DNA of 64,000 nt from an uncultured Clostridia bacterium (GCA_934254725.1 CAKQLR010000001.1:47359-111358), one strand, 5' to 3'; numbered from the stretch's first letter, positions 27,656 through 36,524 are shown. The notes: generated by a model from the sequence alone, not told the origin. A program made the numbers and translations.

Positions 27656-28315
27656 TTAAGCCTTCATCTGAGCAACCTGAGCTGCTACTTCGTCTGCAAG
27701 GTTTTCGCTCTTCTTTTGAAGTCCTTCACCCATTTCGAAACGAACGAATCTTCTTACGGCAATCTTTTCACCTATCTTAGCGGTAGCTTCTACTACAAGC
27801 TGTTCGATTGTCTTGGAAGGATCCTTTACGAACTTCTGGTTGAGCAAGCAGTTATCTTCGTAATAACTCTTAATTCTGCCTTCAACCATCTTTTCTGCAA
27901 TGTTCTGGGGTTTGCCTTCTTCAAGCGCCTGTGCAAGAAGAATTTTCTTTTCGTTTTCGATTACGCCTGCGGGTACTTCTTCCTTAGTTAAGTACTGAGG
28001 ATTTGCCGCTGCGATGTGAAGCGCGATGTCGTGTACGAGACCTTTGAATTCGTCGCCGCGAGCAACGAAGTCGGACTCACAGTTTACTTCGAGAAGAACG
28101 CCTACTTTGCCGCCCATGTGAATGTAGCTGTCTACGATACCTTCGGCAGCTATTCTGCCCTGTTTCTTAGCGGCTTTGGCAATACCGTGCTCGCGAAGAT
28201 ATTCAATCGCTTTTTCAGCGTCGCCATTGCATTCTACAAGAGCTTTTTTGCAGTCCATCATACCTGCGCCCGTTCTTTCTCTGAGCGCCATTACGTCCTT
28301 TGCTGTAAATTCCAT
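27656..28315 (-). CDS. tsf: elongation factor Ts
   Basis: 219 residues. The N-terminal UBA-like region MALRERTGAGMMDCKKALVE is the family signature, followed by GKVGVLLEVNCESDFVAR. It is the compact form with one full core domain. It exchanges nucleotide on EF-Tu. It is 55 bp after rpsB. Confidence 0.97.
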   Translation of the reverse strand: MEFTAKDVMALRERTGAGMMDCKKALVECNGDAEKAIEYLREHGIAKAAKKQGRIAAEGIVDSYIHMGGKVGVLLEVNCESDFVARGDEFKGLVHDIALHIAAANPQYLTKEEVPAGVIENEKKILLAQALEEGKPQNIAEKMVEGRIKSYYEDNCLLNQKFVKDPSKTIEQLVVEATAKIGEKIAVRRFVRFEMGEGLQKKSENLADEVAAQVAQMKA

Positions 28316-28370
28316 ATTCGTATCTCCCTGATTATTTATTGTTGATTAGCTTTTTAAGTTGCCGAGCGAA

Positions 28371-29180
28371 TTATTCCTTCGTTTCGGTTTCTACGGCTGC
28401 TGCTTCGCTTTCTTCGTCAGCCTTAGCTACTTCTTCGGCAGTTACTTCTACCTGATCCATAGTGGAAACTTCTTCTACGTTATGACGAACGGCGTCTTCA
28501 CCCTGGTTAGCTTCGATAACAGCGTCCGCAATGATAGAGGAGATGAGTTTTACCGCTCTGATTGCGTCGTCGTTACCGGGGATTACGTAGTCGATCATAT
28601 CGGGATCGCAGTTGGTATCGGTGATTGCCACTACGGGGATACCGAGCTTTTTAGCTTCTCTTACGGCGATGTCTTCATTGTTAGGATCTACAACGAACAT
28701 TACGCCGGGAAGCGAGCGCATTTCTCTGATACCGCCGAGGTTTGTCTGTAATTTATCTCTTTCGGTCTTGAGAGCGATTACTTCTTTTTTGGGAAGAAGA
28801 TCGAAATCGCCCATCTTTTCCATAAGATCGAGTTTGTTAAGTCTGTCAATTCTCGATCTGATAGTCTTGAAGTTGGTGAGCGTACCGCCGAGCCAACGGG
28901 AATTTACATAGAACTGACCGCATCTTTCAGCTTCCTGCTGAATAGCTTCCTGAGCCTGTTTCTTGGTGCCTACGAAAAGTACGGTTTTGCCTTCCTTTAC
29001 GCTGTCGCAAACAAACTTGTAAGCTTCTTCCACAAGACCTACGGTTACCTGAAGGTCGATAATGTGAATTCCGTTTCTTTCACCGAAGATATACTTCTTC
29101 ATTTTGGGGTTCCATCTTCTGGTCTGGTGACCGAAGTGAACGCCGGCTTCGAGTAATTGCTTCATTGAAGTTACTGCCAT
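28371..29180 (-). CDS. rpsB: ribosomal protein uS2
   Basis: 269 residues. LLEAGVHFGHQTRRWNPKM (about 9-27), FVGTKKQAQEAIQ and PGVMFVVDPNNEDIAVREA are the S2 signatures. The last ~35 residues are an acidic Glu/Ala tail, longer than in E. coli. It is preceded by a structured leader and a promoter. Confidence 0.97.
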   Translation of the reverse strand: MAVTSMKQLLEAGVHFGHQTRRWNPKMKKYIFGERNGIHIIDLQVTVGLVEEAYKFVCDSVKEGKTVLFVGTKKQAQEAIQQEAERCGQFYVNSRWLGGTLTNFKTIRSRIDRLNKLDLMEKMGDFDLLPKKEVIALKTERDKLQTNLGGIREMRSLPGVMFVVDPNNEDIAVREAKKLGIPVVAITDTNCDPDMIDYVIPGNDDAIRAVKLISSIIADAVIEANQGEDAVRHNVEEVSTMDQVEVTAEEVAKADEESEAAAVETETKE

Positions 29181-29211
29181 AATTTTTTACCTCCGTTTCA
29201 TCCTCCCCAAA

Positions 29212-29275
29212 GCAGGTATTGCACGGCATCTGACCCCGCATTGTAAGATTTTACGGGGAGCGGAGAGCCGCCTGC
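29212..29275 (-). ncRNA. candidate structured rpsB leader
   Basis: Nested stems in the 5' untranslated region of rpsB. Outer stem: gcagg (29212-29216) with cctgc (29271-29275). Next: cggc (29224-29227) with gccg (29267-29270). Inner: ccccg (29234-29238) with cgggg (29254-29258). The asymmetric interruptions and location resemble ribosomal-protein autoregulatory leaders; binding of S2 is inferred, not shown. Confidence 0.6.
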
Positions 29276-29303
29276 ATATGGGTGTGAATTTTATAGCGTT
29301 AAT

Positions 29304-29332
29304 ATTTTACCACAACAAAAGCTTTTTTGCAA
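29304..29332 (-). promoter_or_regulatory. promoter of rpsB-tsf
   Basis: Minus strand TTGCAA (29327-29332), 17-bp spacer, TAAAAT (29304-29309). The predicted start near 29297 gives a ~116-nt leader that contains the nested stems. Confidence 0.7.
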
Positions 29333-29424
29333 CAATATAAACGCACTTTTGCCAAACGTTTTCCGTTTTTATTCAAAGTTTTTCCTTTTACGGCTTTTTG
29401 TTTGAGTTTACCCCCTTTTTTATA

Positions 29425-29453
29425 TTGACTTTATTCCGAAAAAATTGTAAAAT
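29425..29453 (+). promoter_or_regulatory. promoter of cyclophilin-like lipoprotein gene
   Basis: TTGACT (29425-29430), 17-bp spacer, TAAAAT (29448-29453), 62 bp before the start codon; divergent from the rpsB promoter. The 335-bp gap thus holds two promoters and the rpsB leader. Confidence 0.75.
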
Positions 29454-29515
29454 ATTTATGTTTAATATTATTTAATAAAATTTCTTGCGGACTTTTTCCG
29501 CAAGCGGAGGATTAA

Positions 29516-30412
29516 ATGAAAAAATTTTCTTTGATTTTGTGTTTGGTTCTTCTACTTGCCGCCGCATTCTCTTTTACCGCGTGCGACGAGAAGGAAAACG
29601 GCGTTACAATTAAGTACGCCAAGGTTTCTTTCTCCTTCACCGATAAAGACGGCAACGACAAGAACGAGGACGTTACCTTGAAGCTTTACGTTAACTATGC
29701 GCCCGAAACCATAGCGCAGTTCACGGAACTTGCAAATAAAGGCTTCTACGACGGTTCGGTTGTAAACCATATCGACAGCGGTTTTATTACGCTTGGCGGT
29801 TACAAACTTACCGACGGCAAACTTACGGCGCTTACTTCCGGCAAGAAGCTTACCGGCGAGTTCGTTGAAAACGGTTGGAGAGGCAACATGCTTTCCGTTA
29901 CCGAAGGTGTGGTCGTTATGTACAGAGAACCCGCTAACATCGACAATAACAACTTCGACACCGCAGATTGCCGCATAGCCATCTGCACGAGTGCAAGCGC
30001 GTTTTCCGCAAACGAATACTGCGTTATAGGTAAACTCGAAGACTCTACGAAGATTGACGTTATTAAGTCTATAGCGGCGCTTCAGAGCAAGACCGAAGGC
30101 GAAGTTACCGAGTACAATCGTTACTACGTCGGCGGACTTAAAGAGCTTGCAACCAAGTTCTACAACGACGAAACACTTTCCGACAGCAAGGGGCTTGACA
30201 AGAAAGAAATAGAAAAATTTACCGAAACAGGTGCTCTTTACAGTTACATTGCAGAAGAAGGAACGTCCATCGACGATGACGATTACAGCGAAATTTCCTC
30301 TTTGGCAAGCCAGCTTGTAAACGCTTACGGCTCCAAATTGTACGCATACTTCTACAATATGCCCGTTAACACCGTTACGGTAAGCAAGGTTACGGTTTCT
30401 TCCAAAAAGTAA
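29516..30412 (+). CDS. cyclophilin-like peptidyl-prolyl isomerase lipoprotein (divergent)
   Basis: 298 residues. Signal peptide with lipobox FTAC (Cys 23) predicts a membrane-anchored extracellular lipoprotein. Residues about 40-205 resemble the cyclophilin barrel (VNYAPETIAQFTELANKGFYDG, then a run ending in GFITLGGY, later NEYCVIGKL). The catalytic Arg of the FHR motif is replaced (VNHI) and the QGG motif is LGG, so isomerase activity is doubtful. The last ~90 residues are an unassigned helical tail. It is preceded by GGAGG and a promoter and followed by a terminator; single-gene unit. Confidence 0.8.
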   Translation: MKKFSLILCLVLLLAAAFSFTACDEKENGVTIKYAKVSFSFTDKDGNDKNEDVTLKLYVNYAPETIAQFTELANKGFYDGSVVNHIDSGFITLGGYKLTDGKLTALTSGKKLTGEFVENGWRGNMLSVTEGVVVMYREPANIDNNNFDTADCRIAICTSASAFSANEYCVIGKLEDSTKIDVIKSIAALQSKTEGEVTEYNRYYVGGLKELATKFYNDETLSDSKGLDKKEIEKFTETGALYSYIAEEGTSIDDDDYSEISSLASQLVNAYGSKLYAYFYNMPVNTVTVSKVTVSSKK

Positions 30413-30432
30413 TTTAAGAATATAAAAATTTA

Positions 30433-30466
30433 AAATCCTGCGCTATATCGGCGCAGGATTTTTTTA
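30433..30466 (+). terminator. intrinsic terminator of cyclophilin-like gene
   Basis: aatcctgcgc with gcgcaggatt, perfect 10-bp stem, loop tatatcg, followed by T7. Confidence 0.95.
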
Positions 30467-30587
30467 TGCTTAAAAAACGCTATGAATAAAACTTTCTATA
30501 AAAAGAACTCTATGAATGAAAACTGCCTGTTTTAAAAAAGGTTGAACGGGTTTTCCACTCTTTAATAGCCTTGGTTATAAACCATTC

Positions 30588-30775
30588 TGTAAGCGAAAAC
30601 AGTTCATTTTTATATAATATATGCCCTTTCTTAGTGGGCGGAAAGGTTACTTTAAGAGAAAATATAAACGATCAGAATTCCCCCCTACGACGAAAGCGGA
30701 AGTGAATTTGTTTCCACACTATAAAGTCTTTGATAAAACACTCCGTAAGCGGAAGCATGTTTGTTTTATTACACA
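30588..30775. repeat. degenerate GTAAGCGGAAG repeats
   Basis: Three diverged copies of a ~28-bp unit, (c)tgtaagcgaaaacagttc near 30588, cgaaagcggaagtgaatttg near 30689 and cgtaagcggaagcatgtttg near 30746, each followed by a T-rich stretch. No coding function is supported; the gap 30413-30929 has no credible gene. Confidence 0.45.
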
Positions 30776-30780
30776 GAATT

Positions 30781-30840
30781 TCGGATACAAGACTGTGCCG
30801 TCTGCGGCACTCGGATACATGACCGCGCCGTCTGCGGCAC
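30781..30840. repeat. 30-bp tandem repeat, two copies, each with a hairpin
   Basis: Copies at 30781-30810 and 30811-30840 match at 27 of 30 positions. Each ends in (g)tgccg tctg cggca(c), a 5- to 6-bp hairpin. A further hairpin agcggag/ctccgct follows at 30848-30863. It resembles palindromic intergenic repeats. Confidence 0.7.
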
Positions 30841-30882
30841 ACATACCAGCGGAGGTACTCCGCTCGTCACGGCACGAGAAAA

Positions 30883-30915
30883 GGTCGGAAGAAAAATCTT
30901 CCGACCCTTAATTTT
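30883..30915. terminator. bidirectional terminator hairpin after the 1344-residue gene
   Basis: ggtcggaag (30883-30891) and cttccgacc (30898-30906), perfect 9-bp stem. T-rich on both sides; it probably ends the minus-strand gene whose stop is at 30930. Confidence 0.75.
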
Positions 30916-30929
30916 TGATTATGGTTTAA

Positions 30930-33900
30930 TTAAAACTGAATTTTGTAACCGAATTTGTCGCCTTCTTCATAGCTTTCGGGCTTTACATAATCGGGATCAA
31001 TCTTCAATCCGTACTTAGCCATTATGTTCGCTACGGCTTCTTCCGCACCGTCAAGCGTTGCCATGTCGTTTACGGTAAGCTCGGTCTTTTCGCCTTCCGG
31101 ATCAAGTTCAACCTTAACTTCCGTTTCGCCCTTGTACGCTTTTACGAGTATCTTGCCGTCGAGCGACTTATCCGCTTGTTCATCCTGCGGTACGAACAAC
31201 GCGAAGCTTCCTACATACTCTCTGAGCTCTGCAAACATTTCTTCAACCGTCATAGCGGGATACTTAATTCTGTAACCGAATTCTTTCTCTTCGCTTTCCG
31301 CGTCAATTTCTGCCTGTTCAGCCTTTTCAAAACCGTATTCGGTCATGAGCGCGTCGAGTTTTTCTTTAGCAGCGGTTGCTTCTTCTTCGTTGGTGAACTT
31401 GACTTCCTGTTCGCCTTCGTGGAAGTTGAGTTTAACGGTCGCTTCTTCCTCGCCGAGTTTCGCGGTAAGTACTACCTTTCCGTCGTCTTCGGGGTTCTTC
31501 TTGTCGCTGTCCGAATAGAGGGCGAAACCGGTTGCGTATGCTCTGAATTCTTTGAACAAGTCGGCAAGCGTCTTTTCTTCTATCTTTTCTTCAACTACTT
31601 CGGCTTTCGTAGCTTCGAGTTCTACTTCAACCGCAGCAGGCTGTTCTTGCTGTTCTTCGGGCTTAGCGAGCGTTATTATATATTGATATGCCTGAGTAGC
31701 GTCTGCTTCTTCGGTTTCGCCGGCAGCTTCTTTTGCAAAGCCGTTTTCTTCAAATACTCTTTCGATAAGCTCGAACGCAGCGCCCATATCCTCACCCTTT
31801 GCGATGGTGTAAACCTGATCGATGCCGCCTTCGGTCTTTTTGTAGGTGAATATCTTGGAGTATTTTTCTTTATCGAGCGCGAGAGCCAAGTTGAGAACTT
31901 CGGCACCTGCGGGGATAAGCTCGAGAAGAACCTTGCCGTCCTGCGCCTTGGTTTCGTCCTGCAAGCCGTGTGCAAGCGCGCACGAACGAAGCATGTTGTA
32001 TCTGTCTTCGTAACCCGCTACGTTAGGATATGTGATTACATATGCATAACCGATTACAGCTTCTTCCAGAGTGGAAGTATCGGGTTCTCTTATTTCGCCC
32101 GCGGTGAGTTTGTTTACTTCCGCCATTCTGACGATAGCAGCCAAAGCTTTCTTGTAGCCTTCTTCATCCTTTACGGTTACTTCCGTAAACTTATCTTTAT
32201 CCGTGGTGAGAACTACGTAGCCGTTTTCTTCCTTGAGGTTTTCAAGGTTGGTCTTGACGAAAAGCTTAACTTCTTTATCTTCTAAGTAAAGCTTTGCGAG
32301 TAAGTCTTCTTTTACAAGGTACTTGGGAGCGCCTTCTTCGGTCTTTTCTGCCGTGTAGGAAGCGATTACCGAACGAAGTTTATCGTAGTAGGAGATAAGC
32401 TCGGTTTCTTCTTTTGCCTGAAGTTTTTTGAGTTCTTCTTCGGAAATCCACTTGGCGTACAACATGGTGTTCGCCCTGGGCATTACCGTTCTGTTGAATT
32501 TATAAGTGAGAGTTTCTTCGATATACCAGCCGAGGAATACATAGCCGATTCTTTCGGGAGTTGCAAGCTCGGGAAGTTTTTTGCCGTATTTACGTCTGAT
32601 AGATTTTACTTTGGTGCCGCCGTTTGTTTCAAACGTGATTTTATATTTCTTGCAGACGGAGCAGATGAATGCTACCAACAGGAATACGAGAGCAACTGCC
32701 AGAACTGCACCGATACCGATTGCTACAGCCTTGAGCGTTTCCGGACTGAGAAGCCCGCTGAGAAGATTGGTCAATCTGGTGATACCCGGTACGGACGTGT
32801 TGCCCATAAGGTAATATGTACTGAAATGGCTAGTGCTAAACATTATGTTTACCTCCCACAATTTGTCCCATTCGATTTCATTGTATTTTATTTCGCTCGC
32901 AAGCACGGGTTCCGTAGCTTCCGTAGCGGTTTTGCCTTCTAAGTATCTGAACGATAAGTAAACGTCCATAGTTTCGATTTCGCCGTTCTCGCCTAAGAAT
33001 ACTACGAGAAGCGACGTGGGCGCTACTCCGTTGCAGAGGAGTTTTGTTGTTTCTTCTTTTAACCTTATCGTTACTTCGTACTTGTCGCCGTTGTCGGGTA
33101 CGGGATTGCCGTCTACCGTTACGTCTATTTCATATACTTCCAACGCGTTGAGCTTTCTTGCTTTGAAGTCGTATATCTTTGCTTTTTCAAGCGCGTCCGG
33201 CTGAACGGTTATCAGGTTGAGTTCGGAAGAAATATCCGCGTCTTTATTAAAGATGCCTTTTATTACGATGTCCGCCGAAGGAATGGGAGGTCTTTCCTCG
33301 TATTGATCCTTCGTTTCGAAATTCATTGCGGCAAGTTCTTTTTTGAAAGTGTCGTAAGCCTCTTTAATAACGGTACCTGCGGTTGCGTTTGCAATAGCCT
33401 GTTCCGCTTTGGTCTTGGACTTGGTTACGAGATTTGCCTGATCCGCCGAAACGGGTTTTTTATCCGAACCCGTGCCGATGAACAGCTTCGCGCTGCTTTC
33501 CTCGGAAATTCTTGCGAGTACGGTCTTTTTCATTACGGATAAAAGCTTAGCCCTTTCGGGTGCGAGTTCCGTTCTGACAGCTTCCGTCTTACCGTCTATC
33601 TCGGCGATAAGATCTGCGGCTTGTTCAAACTCTCCGCCGGCGACAAGCGTAAAGGAATTTTTGGCAAGTATCGCGGAATTCGTTCTTCTGAACGTTGCGG
33701 GGATACTCTCCGTATTTTTCACTTTATAATCGAACGCGGGTACCGCGCCGAGGTCGCCCTTGGTTTCGTCCTTATTGATTATCTCCGCATAAGAAGCGGC
33801 GGAAGTGATTTTCTCTTTATTTTCGTTATAAGCGGCGGTTATTGCCGTCTGATCTTCTTCGGTGTATAAATCGAGATTTACCGCCTTGTAAGCAAGATCC

Positions 33901-34964
33901 AACTCTTCTGCGGCAATCGTCTTAACGGTAGCGATTTTGTTTTCTATCGTCGCTTTATACTCCGTGTATTTTTCAGCAAGATCGGAAAGAACGGGAGCGT
34001 CGAAATATCTGTTCGCGTCCTTGCTTATTTCGCCGATAGACCTTGCGTCCGAAGCGTAAGTTTCGTCCGTTTCGGCAGTGAACGGAGATTGCTCGAGCTT
34101 TGTGCCGTTCTGAGTTACCGAAAGAATTACGACGTAAATTTCGGTATCCTTGGACAAGCCTTCGCCGGAAATTTCTCTCGTGCCGAGAGCGCTTACGACA
34201 ACGTATTCGTCGCCCTGATACTTAAAGGACACTTCTACTTTGCCGTTTTTATAGTATTCGTTGGGTAAAACGTCGGTAACGTTATCGGTTGCGATTACTT
34301 TGGACTCTTCGACGTTAAGCGAAGAATAAACCGTGTAAAGTTCGGTTTCGCCCGATTTTACCGCGTATTTCGTTCTGTATTTGCTGTCCGTAGCGTCTTC
34401 CCAACCGTTTACCTTGAGAGCTATCGTACTCTTGAACAAGCCCGCAACCTTAAGGGTAACGTCCGTTTCGAGTTCGGTAACCGCAGTAACGTCATCGGCG
34501 TCCCTGTAAATGAAACTTTCGGGAACGGATACCGTAAGCGATTGATTGTCGACAGCGGCGTTATAAGCTTCTACCGAGGCAAGATAGGCTTTGTAAGAAG
34601 CGAGCAATTCAAGAGCGCCCTCTGCCTTTTCTTCCGCCTGTGCCGCCGTTGCCCCGTCGGGCAGTTTCAAGTCAGCCGTCTTTAACAAGCCGGCGTACTC
34701 CTTGGACGAAGTTACGACACCGTTTTCCCCTTCCGTAAGAAGCGCGATAAGCTCGGCGGCTTTTTCGTCGCCCCTGCTTTTCAGTGCGGTGTAGGCATTC
34801 CATCCGTTTTCAACGTATTCGAAATCAGCGCGTTGCACTTCGGTCACGTCGGCAGACGCTTTGAACGCCCCTGACGTAAAACCGAACAGAGCCGCAAGCG
34901 TGAAGATTATCGCGATCGCGGTCAGAACGGCTATCGAATTTTTTCTGTTTTTTTTGCAAAACAT
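30930..34964 (-). CDS. large surface/membrane protein with InlB-type repeat and four C-terminal modules
   Basis: 1344 residues, not a recognised family as a whole. Signal peptide 1-38 with likely cleavage after ASA. Residues 39-740 would be extracellular: helical segments mixed with beta-rich Ig-like stretches. One TM helix at about 744-768 (VAIGIGAVLAVALVFLLVAF) is followed by CSVCKKYK, so the tail should be cytoplasmic. The tail begins with an InlB/Listeria-Bacteroides repeat (about 772-840, FETNGGTKVKSI.. GYVFLGWY.. LYAKW), a domain usually found outside cells. It continues with four similar modules of about 115 residues (about 856-971, 980-1095, 1133-1230, 1238-1344), each containing a GK(V/I)LL-like strand and ending in an aromatic YxIxYP-type strand. 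No LPxTG motif. It has its own promoter and terminator. Confidence 0.8.
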   Translation of the reverse strand: MFCKKNRKNSIAVLTAIAIIFTLAALFGFTSGAFKASADVTEVQRADFEYVENGWNAYTALKSRGDEKAAELIALLTEGENGVVTSSKEYAGLLKTADLKLPDGATAAQAEEKAEGALELLASYKAYLASVEAYNAAVDNQSLTVSVPESFIYRDADDVTAVTELETDVTLKVAGLFKSTIALKVNGWEDATDSKYRTKYAVKSGETELYTVYSSLNVEESKVIATDNVTDVLPNEYYKNGKVEVSFKYQGDEYVVVSALGTREISGEGLSKDTEIYVVILSVTQNGTKLEQSPFTAETDETYASDARSIGEISKDANRYFDAPVLSDLAEKYTEYKATIENKIATVKTIAAEELDLAYKAVNLDLYTEEDQTAITAAYNENKEKITSAASYAEIINKDETKGDLGAVPAFDYKVKNTESIPATFRRTNSAILAKNSFTLVAGGEFEQAADLIAEIDGKTEAVRTELAPERAKLLSVMKKTVLARISEESSAKLFIGTGSDKKPVSADQANLVTKSKTKAEQAIANATAGTVIKEAYDTFKKELAAMNFETKDQYEERPPIPSADIVIKGIFNKDADISSELNLITVQPDALEKAKIYDFKARKLNALEVYEIDVTVDGNPVPDNGDKYEVTIRLKEETTKLLCNGVAPTSLLVVFLGENGEIETMDVYLSFRYLEGKTATEATEPVLASEIKYNEIEWDKLWEVNIMFSTSHFSTYYLMGNTSVPGITRLTNLLSGLLSPETLKAVAIGIGAVLAVALVFLLVAFICSVCKKYKITFETNGGTKVKSIRRKYGKKLPELATPERIGYVFLGWYIEETLTYKFNRTVMPRANTMLYAKWISEEELKKLQAKEETELISYYDKLRSVIASYTAEKTEEGAPKYLVKEDLLAKLYLEDKEVKLFVKTNLENLKEENGYVVLTTDKDKFTEVTVKDEEGYKKALAAIVRMAEVNKLTAGEIREPDTSTLEEAVIGYAYVITYPNVAGYEDRYNMLRSCALAHGLQDETKAQDGKVLLELIPAGAEVLNLALALDKEKYSKIFTYKKTEGGIDQVYTIAKGEDMGAAFELIERVFEENGFAKEAAGETEEADATQAYQYIITLAKPEEQQEQPAAVEVELEATKAEVVEEKIEEKTLADLFKEFRAYATGFALYSDSDKKNPEDDGKVVLTAKLGEEEATVKLNFHEGEQEVKFTNEEEATAAKEKLDALMTEYGFEKAEQAEIDAESEEKEFGYRIKYPAMTVEEMFAELREYVGSFALFVPQDEQADKSLDGKILVKAYKGETEVKVELDPEGEKTELTVNDMATLDGAEEAVANIMAKYGLKIDPDYVKPESYEEGDKFGYKIQF

Positions 34965-35199
34965 AAGAAAACTCCTTTCCGCAACCCGAAGAAATTTCCG
35001 GATTGCCTTCCTACGTGATATATATTTATATATTCACGCAAATATTCTAACATATACGCGCACATAATTCAATCTTTTGAATTGATTTTTTTCATTTTTT
35101 CTTAAATTTTCACCTATTTTTTACCGATTGTTTAACGAAAAACAGGTATAACGGGCAGTCGGGCGGATTATTCCGCTTCTTTTCGGTTATTTGTTTTCG
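34965..35199. other. intergenic, leader and promoter of the 1344-residue gene
   Basis: Besides the promoter, the leader contains gcaacccg/cggattgc (a hairpin near 34981-35006) and a near-palindrome gtgatata..tattcac (35016-35038). Around the -35 lies the inverted repeat attcaa-tctt-ttgaat (35067-35082), which could be an operator. Confidence 0.45.
35044..35072 (-). promoter_or_regulatory. promoter of the 1344-residue membrane protein gene
   Basis: Minus strand TTGAAT (35067-35072), 17-bp spacer, TAGAAT (35044-35049). Confidence 0.7.
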
Positions 35200-36150
35200 C
35201 TATCGGTCTTTTTCGGGAACATACAAAGACAGCCTTTCGGATAAATCTTTCTCCCCGTCCGCCTCGAAAAACATAGTTTCGCCCGTTACGGGGTGAGCGA
35301 ATTTTATGCCCGAACAGCTGAGCAAATGGCCGATAACGGGCTGCCTCGAATCGGCCTTGTTTACCGTGAAATAGTCTTTTATTTGGGAATTTAAGGGAGC
35401 GTTTCCGTACAAATCGTCGAACGCGAGCGGGTGACCGACAAAGGCAAGATGCACCCTTATCTGGTGAGTTCTACCCGTGAAGGTTTTAATTTTTAAAAGC
35501 GAACACCCGTTTAAAAAAGCGCACTGTTCCGCCGCGGTCACAAGCGTTTTTGCAGGCTTGCCGCCTTCTCTAGCGAAACGTTTCTTGCCTTCGCCCGATT
35601 TTATCGGCGCGATTATTTCGAGAGGTGCCGGGACGTTGCCTTCCGCTACGGCGGTGTAGAATTTTTCCGTTTTGCCGTGATTTTCGTTTAAAACGGAGTG
35701 AGCGAGCGCGTTTTTTGCGAGAAGAACAAGCCCCGACGTGAATTTATCGAGACGGGTCACAACCCTGAACGTTATGCCCGAACGCAAAAAAGCAAGACCG
35801 TTTAAAAGATTTTCGTCGTAATACGGTGCGACGGGCATACTCGCCACCCCCGAGGGTTTATACGCCACGGCTAAGTCGTCGTCCTCGTAAATAATCTTAA
35901 CGCCCAAGTCTTTCGGGGCGTAATCGAACTCCTCGTTTTCGGTAAACACCAGGACAAGCTCCTGCCCCGCTTTCAGACGGGCGTTTACGGTCACTTCTTC
36001 GCCGTCCGCGTACATACACCCGCCCTGCCGAAGGAAATGTATGCGCCTTCCCGAGAACCTGTTCCTCAGAAAATCGCGCAGCAGGCAGTCCCTCTCTATA
36101 AGAAAAGTCGTTTTTCTGCCGTTTTTAGCATATATCACCTGTTTACTCAA
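35200..36150 (-). CDS. RluA-family 23S/tRNA pseudouridine synthase
   Basis: 316 residues. An S4-like N-terminal domain (about 18-75) is followed by the catalytic domain with VTRLDKFTSGLVLLAKN (catalytic Asp, about 132-148) and TGRTHQIRVHLAFVGHPL near 225. It belongs to the RluD/YlyB group; which uridine it modifies cannot be told from sequence. It is a single gene with a repeat element in its 5' region. Confidence 0.9.
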   Translation of the reverse strand: MSKQVIYAKNGRKTTFLIERDCLLRDFLRNRFSGRRIHFLRQGGCMYADGEEVTVNARLKAGQELVLVFTENEEFDYAPKDLGVKIIYEDDDLAVAYKPSGVASMPVAPYYDENLLNGLAFLRSGITFRVVTRLDKFTSGLVLLAKNALAHSVLNENHGKTEKFYTAVAEGNVPAPLEIIAPIKSGEGKKRFAREGGKPAKTLVTAAEQCAFLNGCSLLKIKTFTGRTHQIRVHLAFVGHPLAFDDLYGNAPLNSQIKDYFTVNKADSRQPVIGHLLSCSGIKFAHPVTGETMFFEADGEKDLSERLSLYVPEKDR

Positions 36151-36161
36151 TTAAAATGTCC

Positions 36162-36189
36162 CCTTTTTCGCACATTATCGCCGTTTTTT
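36162..36189. repeat. intergenic TTTCGC-TTATC element, copy 4 of 5
   Basis: TTTTTCGC ACA TTATC GCCG TTTTTT on the plus strand, 12 bp upstream of the RluA-family start codon. Confidence 0.6.
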
Positions 36190-36336
36190 GAAAAACACAT
36201 ATGTGATTTAAGTAGATTTTTGAGATAATTTCTCGTTTTTGAACTTTTACTAAGAAAAAATTCTCCGGTTACAATAAAAGGCGGGAGCTTGCCGACCGCG
36301 AATTTCGCAAGCGAGCGCCCCGCCCTCTATAACATT

Positions 36337-36384
36337 ATATAATATAATAAGCCCCGAATGATATAATATAATAAGCCCCGAATG
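36337..36384. repeat. exact 24-bp tandem repeat (two copies)
   Basis: 36337-36360 and 36361-36384 are identical (atataatataataagccccg plus aatg) and each includes TATAAT. The surrounding gap 36151-36524 holds no supported gene; a 62-codon minus-strand reading frame over it simply translates the repeat. Confidence 0.8.
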
Positions 36385-36524
36385 CGGAAAACTTCTGCCG
36401 AAAATTACTGCATGCAAACGGCTTAGTTTACGCCGCAAAAAGATTAGCTATCCGGGACTTGAGTTCTTATCGCCATTCATTTAAAGCAGCCGACGGCGAT
36501 AAGAAAAACCATTGCCCGCTTTTT

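Noticed and set aside
30621..30911. 96-codon plus-strand frame in the repeat-rich gap
   Set aside because: It translates the 30-bp tandem repeat and hairpins, has no RBS and no homologous features.
31176..32285. 369-codon plus-strand frame inside the 1344-residue membrane protein gene
   Set aside because: Antisense shadow of a Glu/Lys-rich repeat region; Phe/Leu/Cys rich product with no family features.
36250..36438. 62-codon minus-strand gene
   Set aside because: It is a translation of the 24-bp repeat (a repeated SGLIILY stretch) without an RBS.
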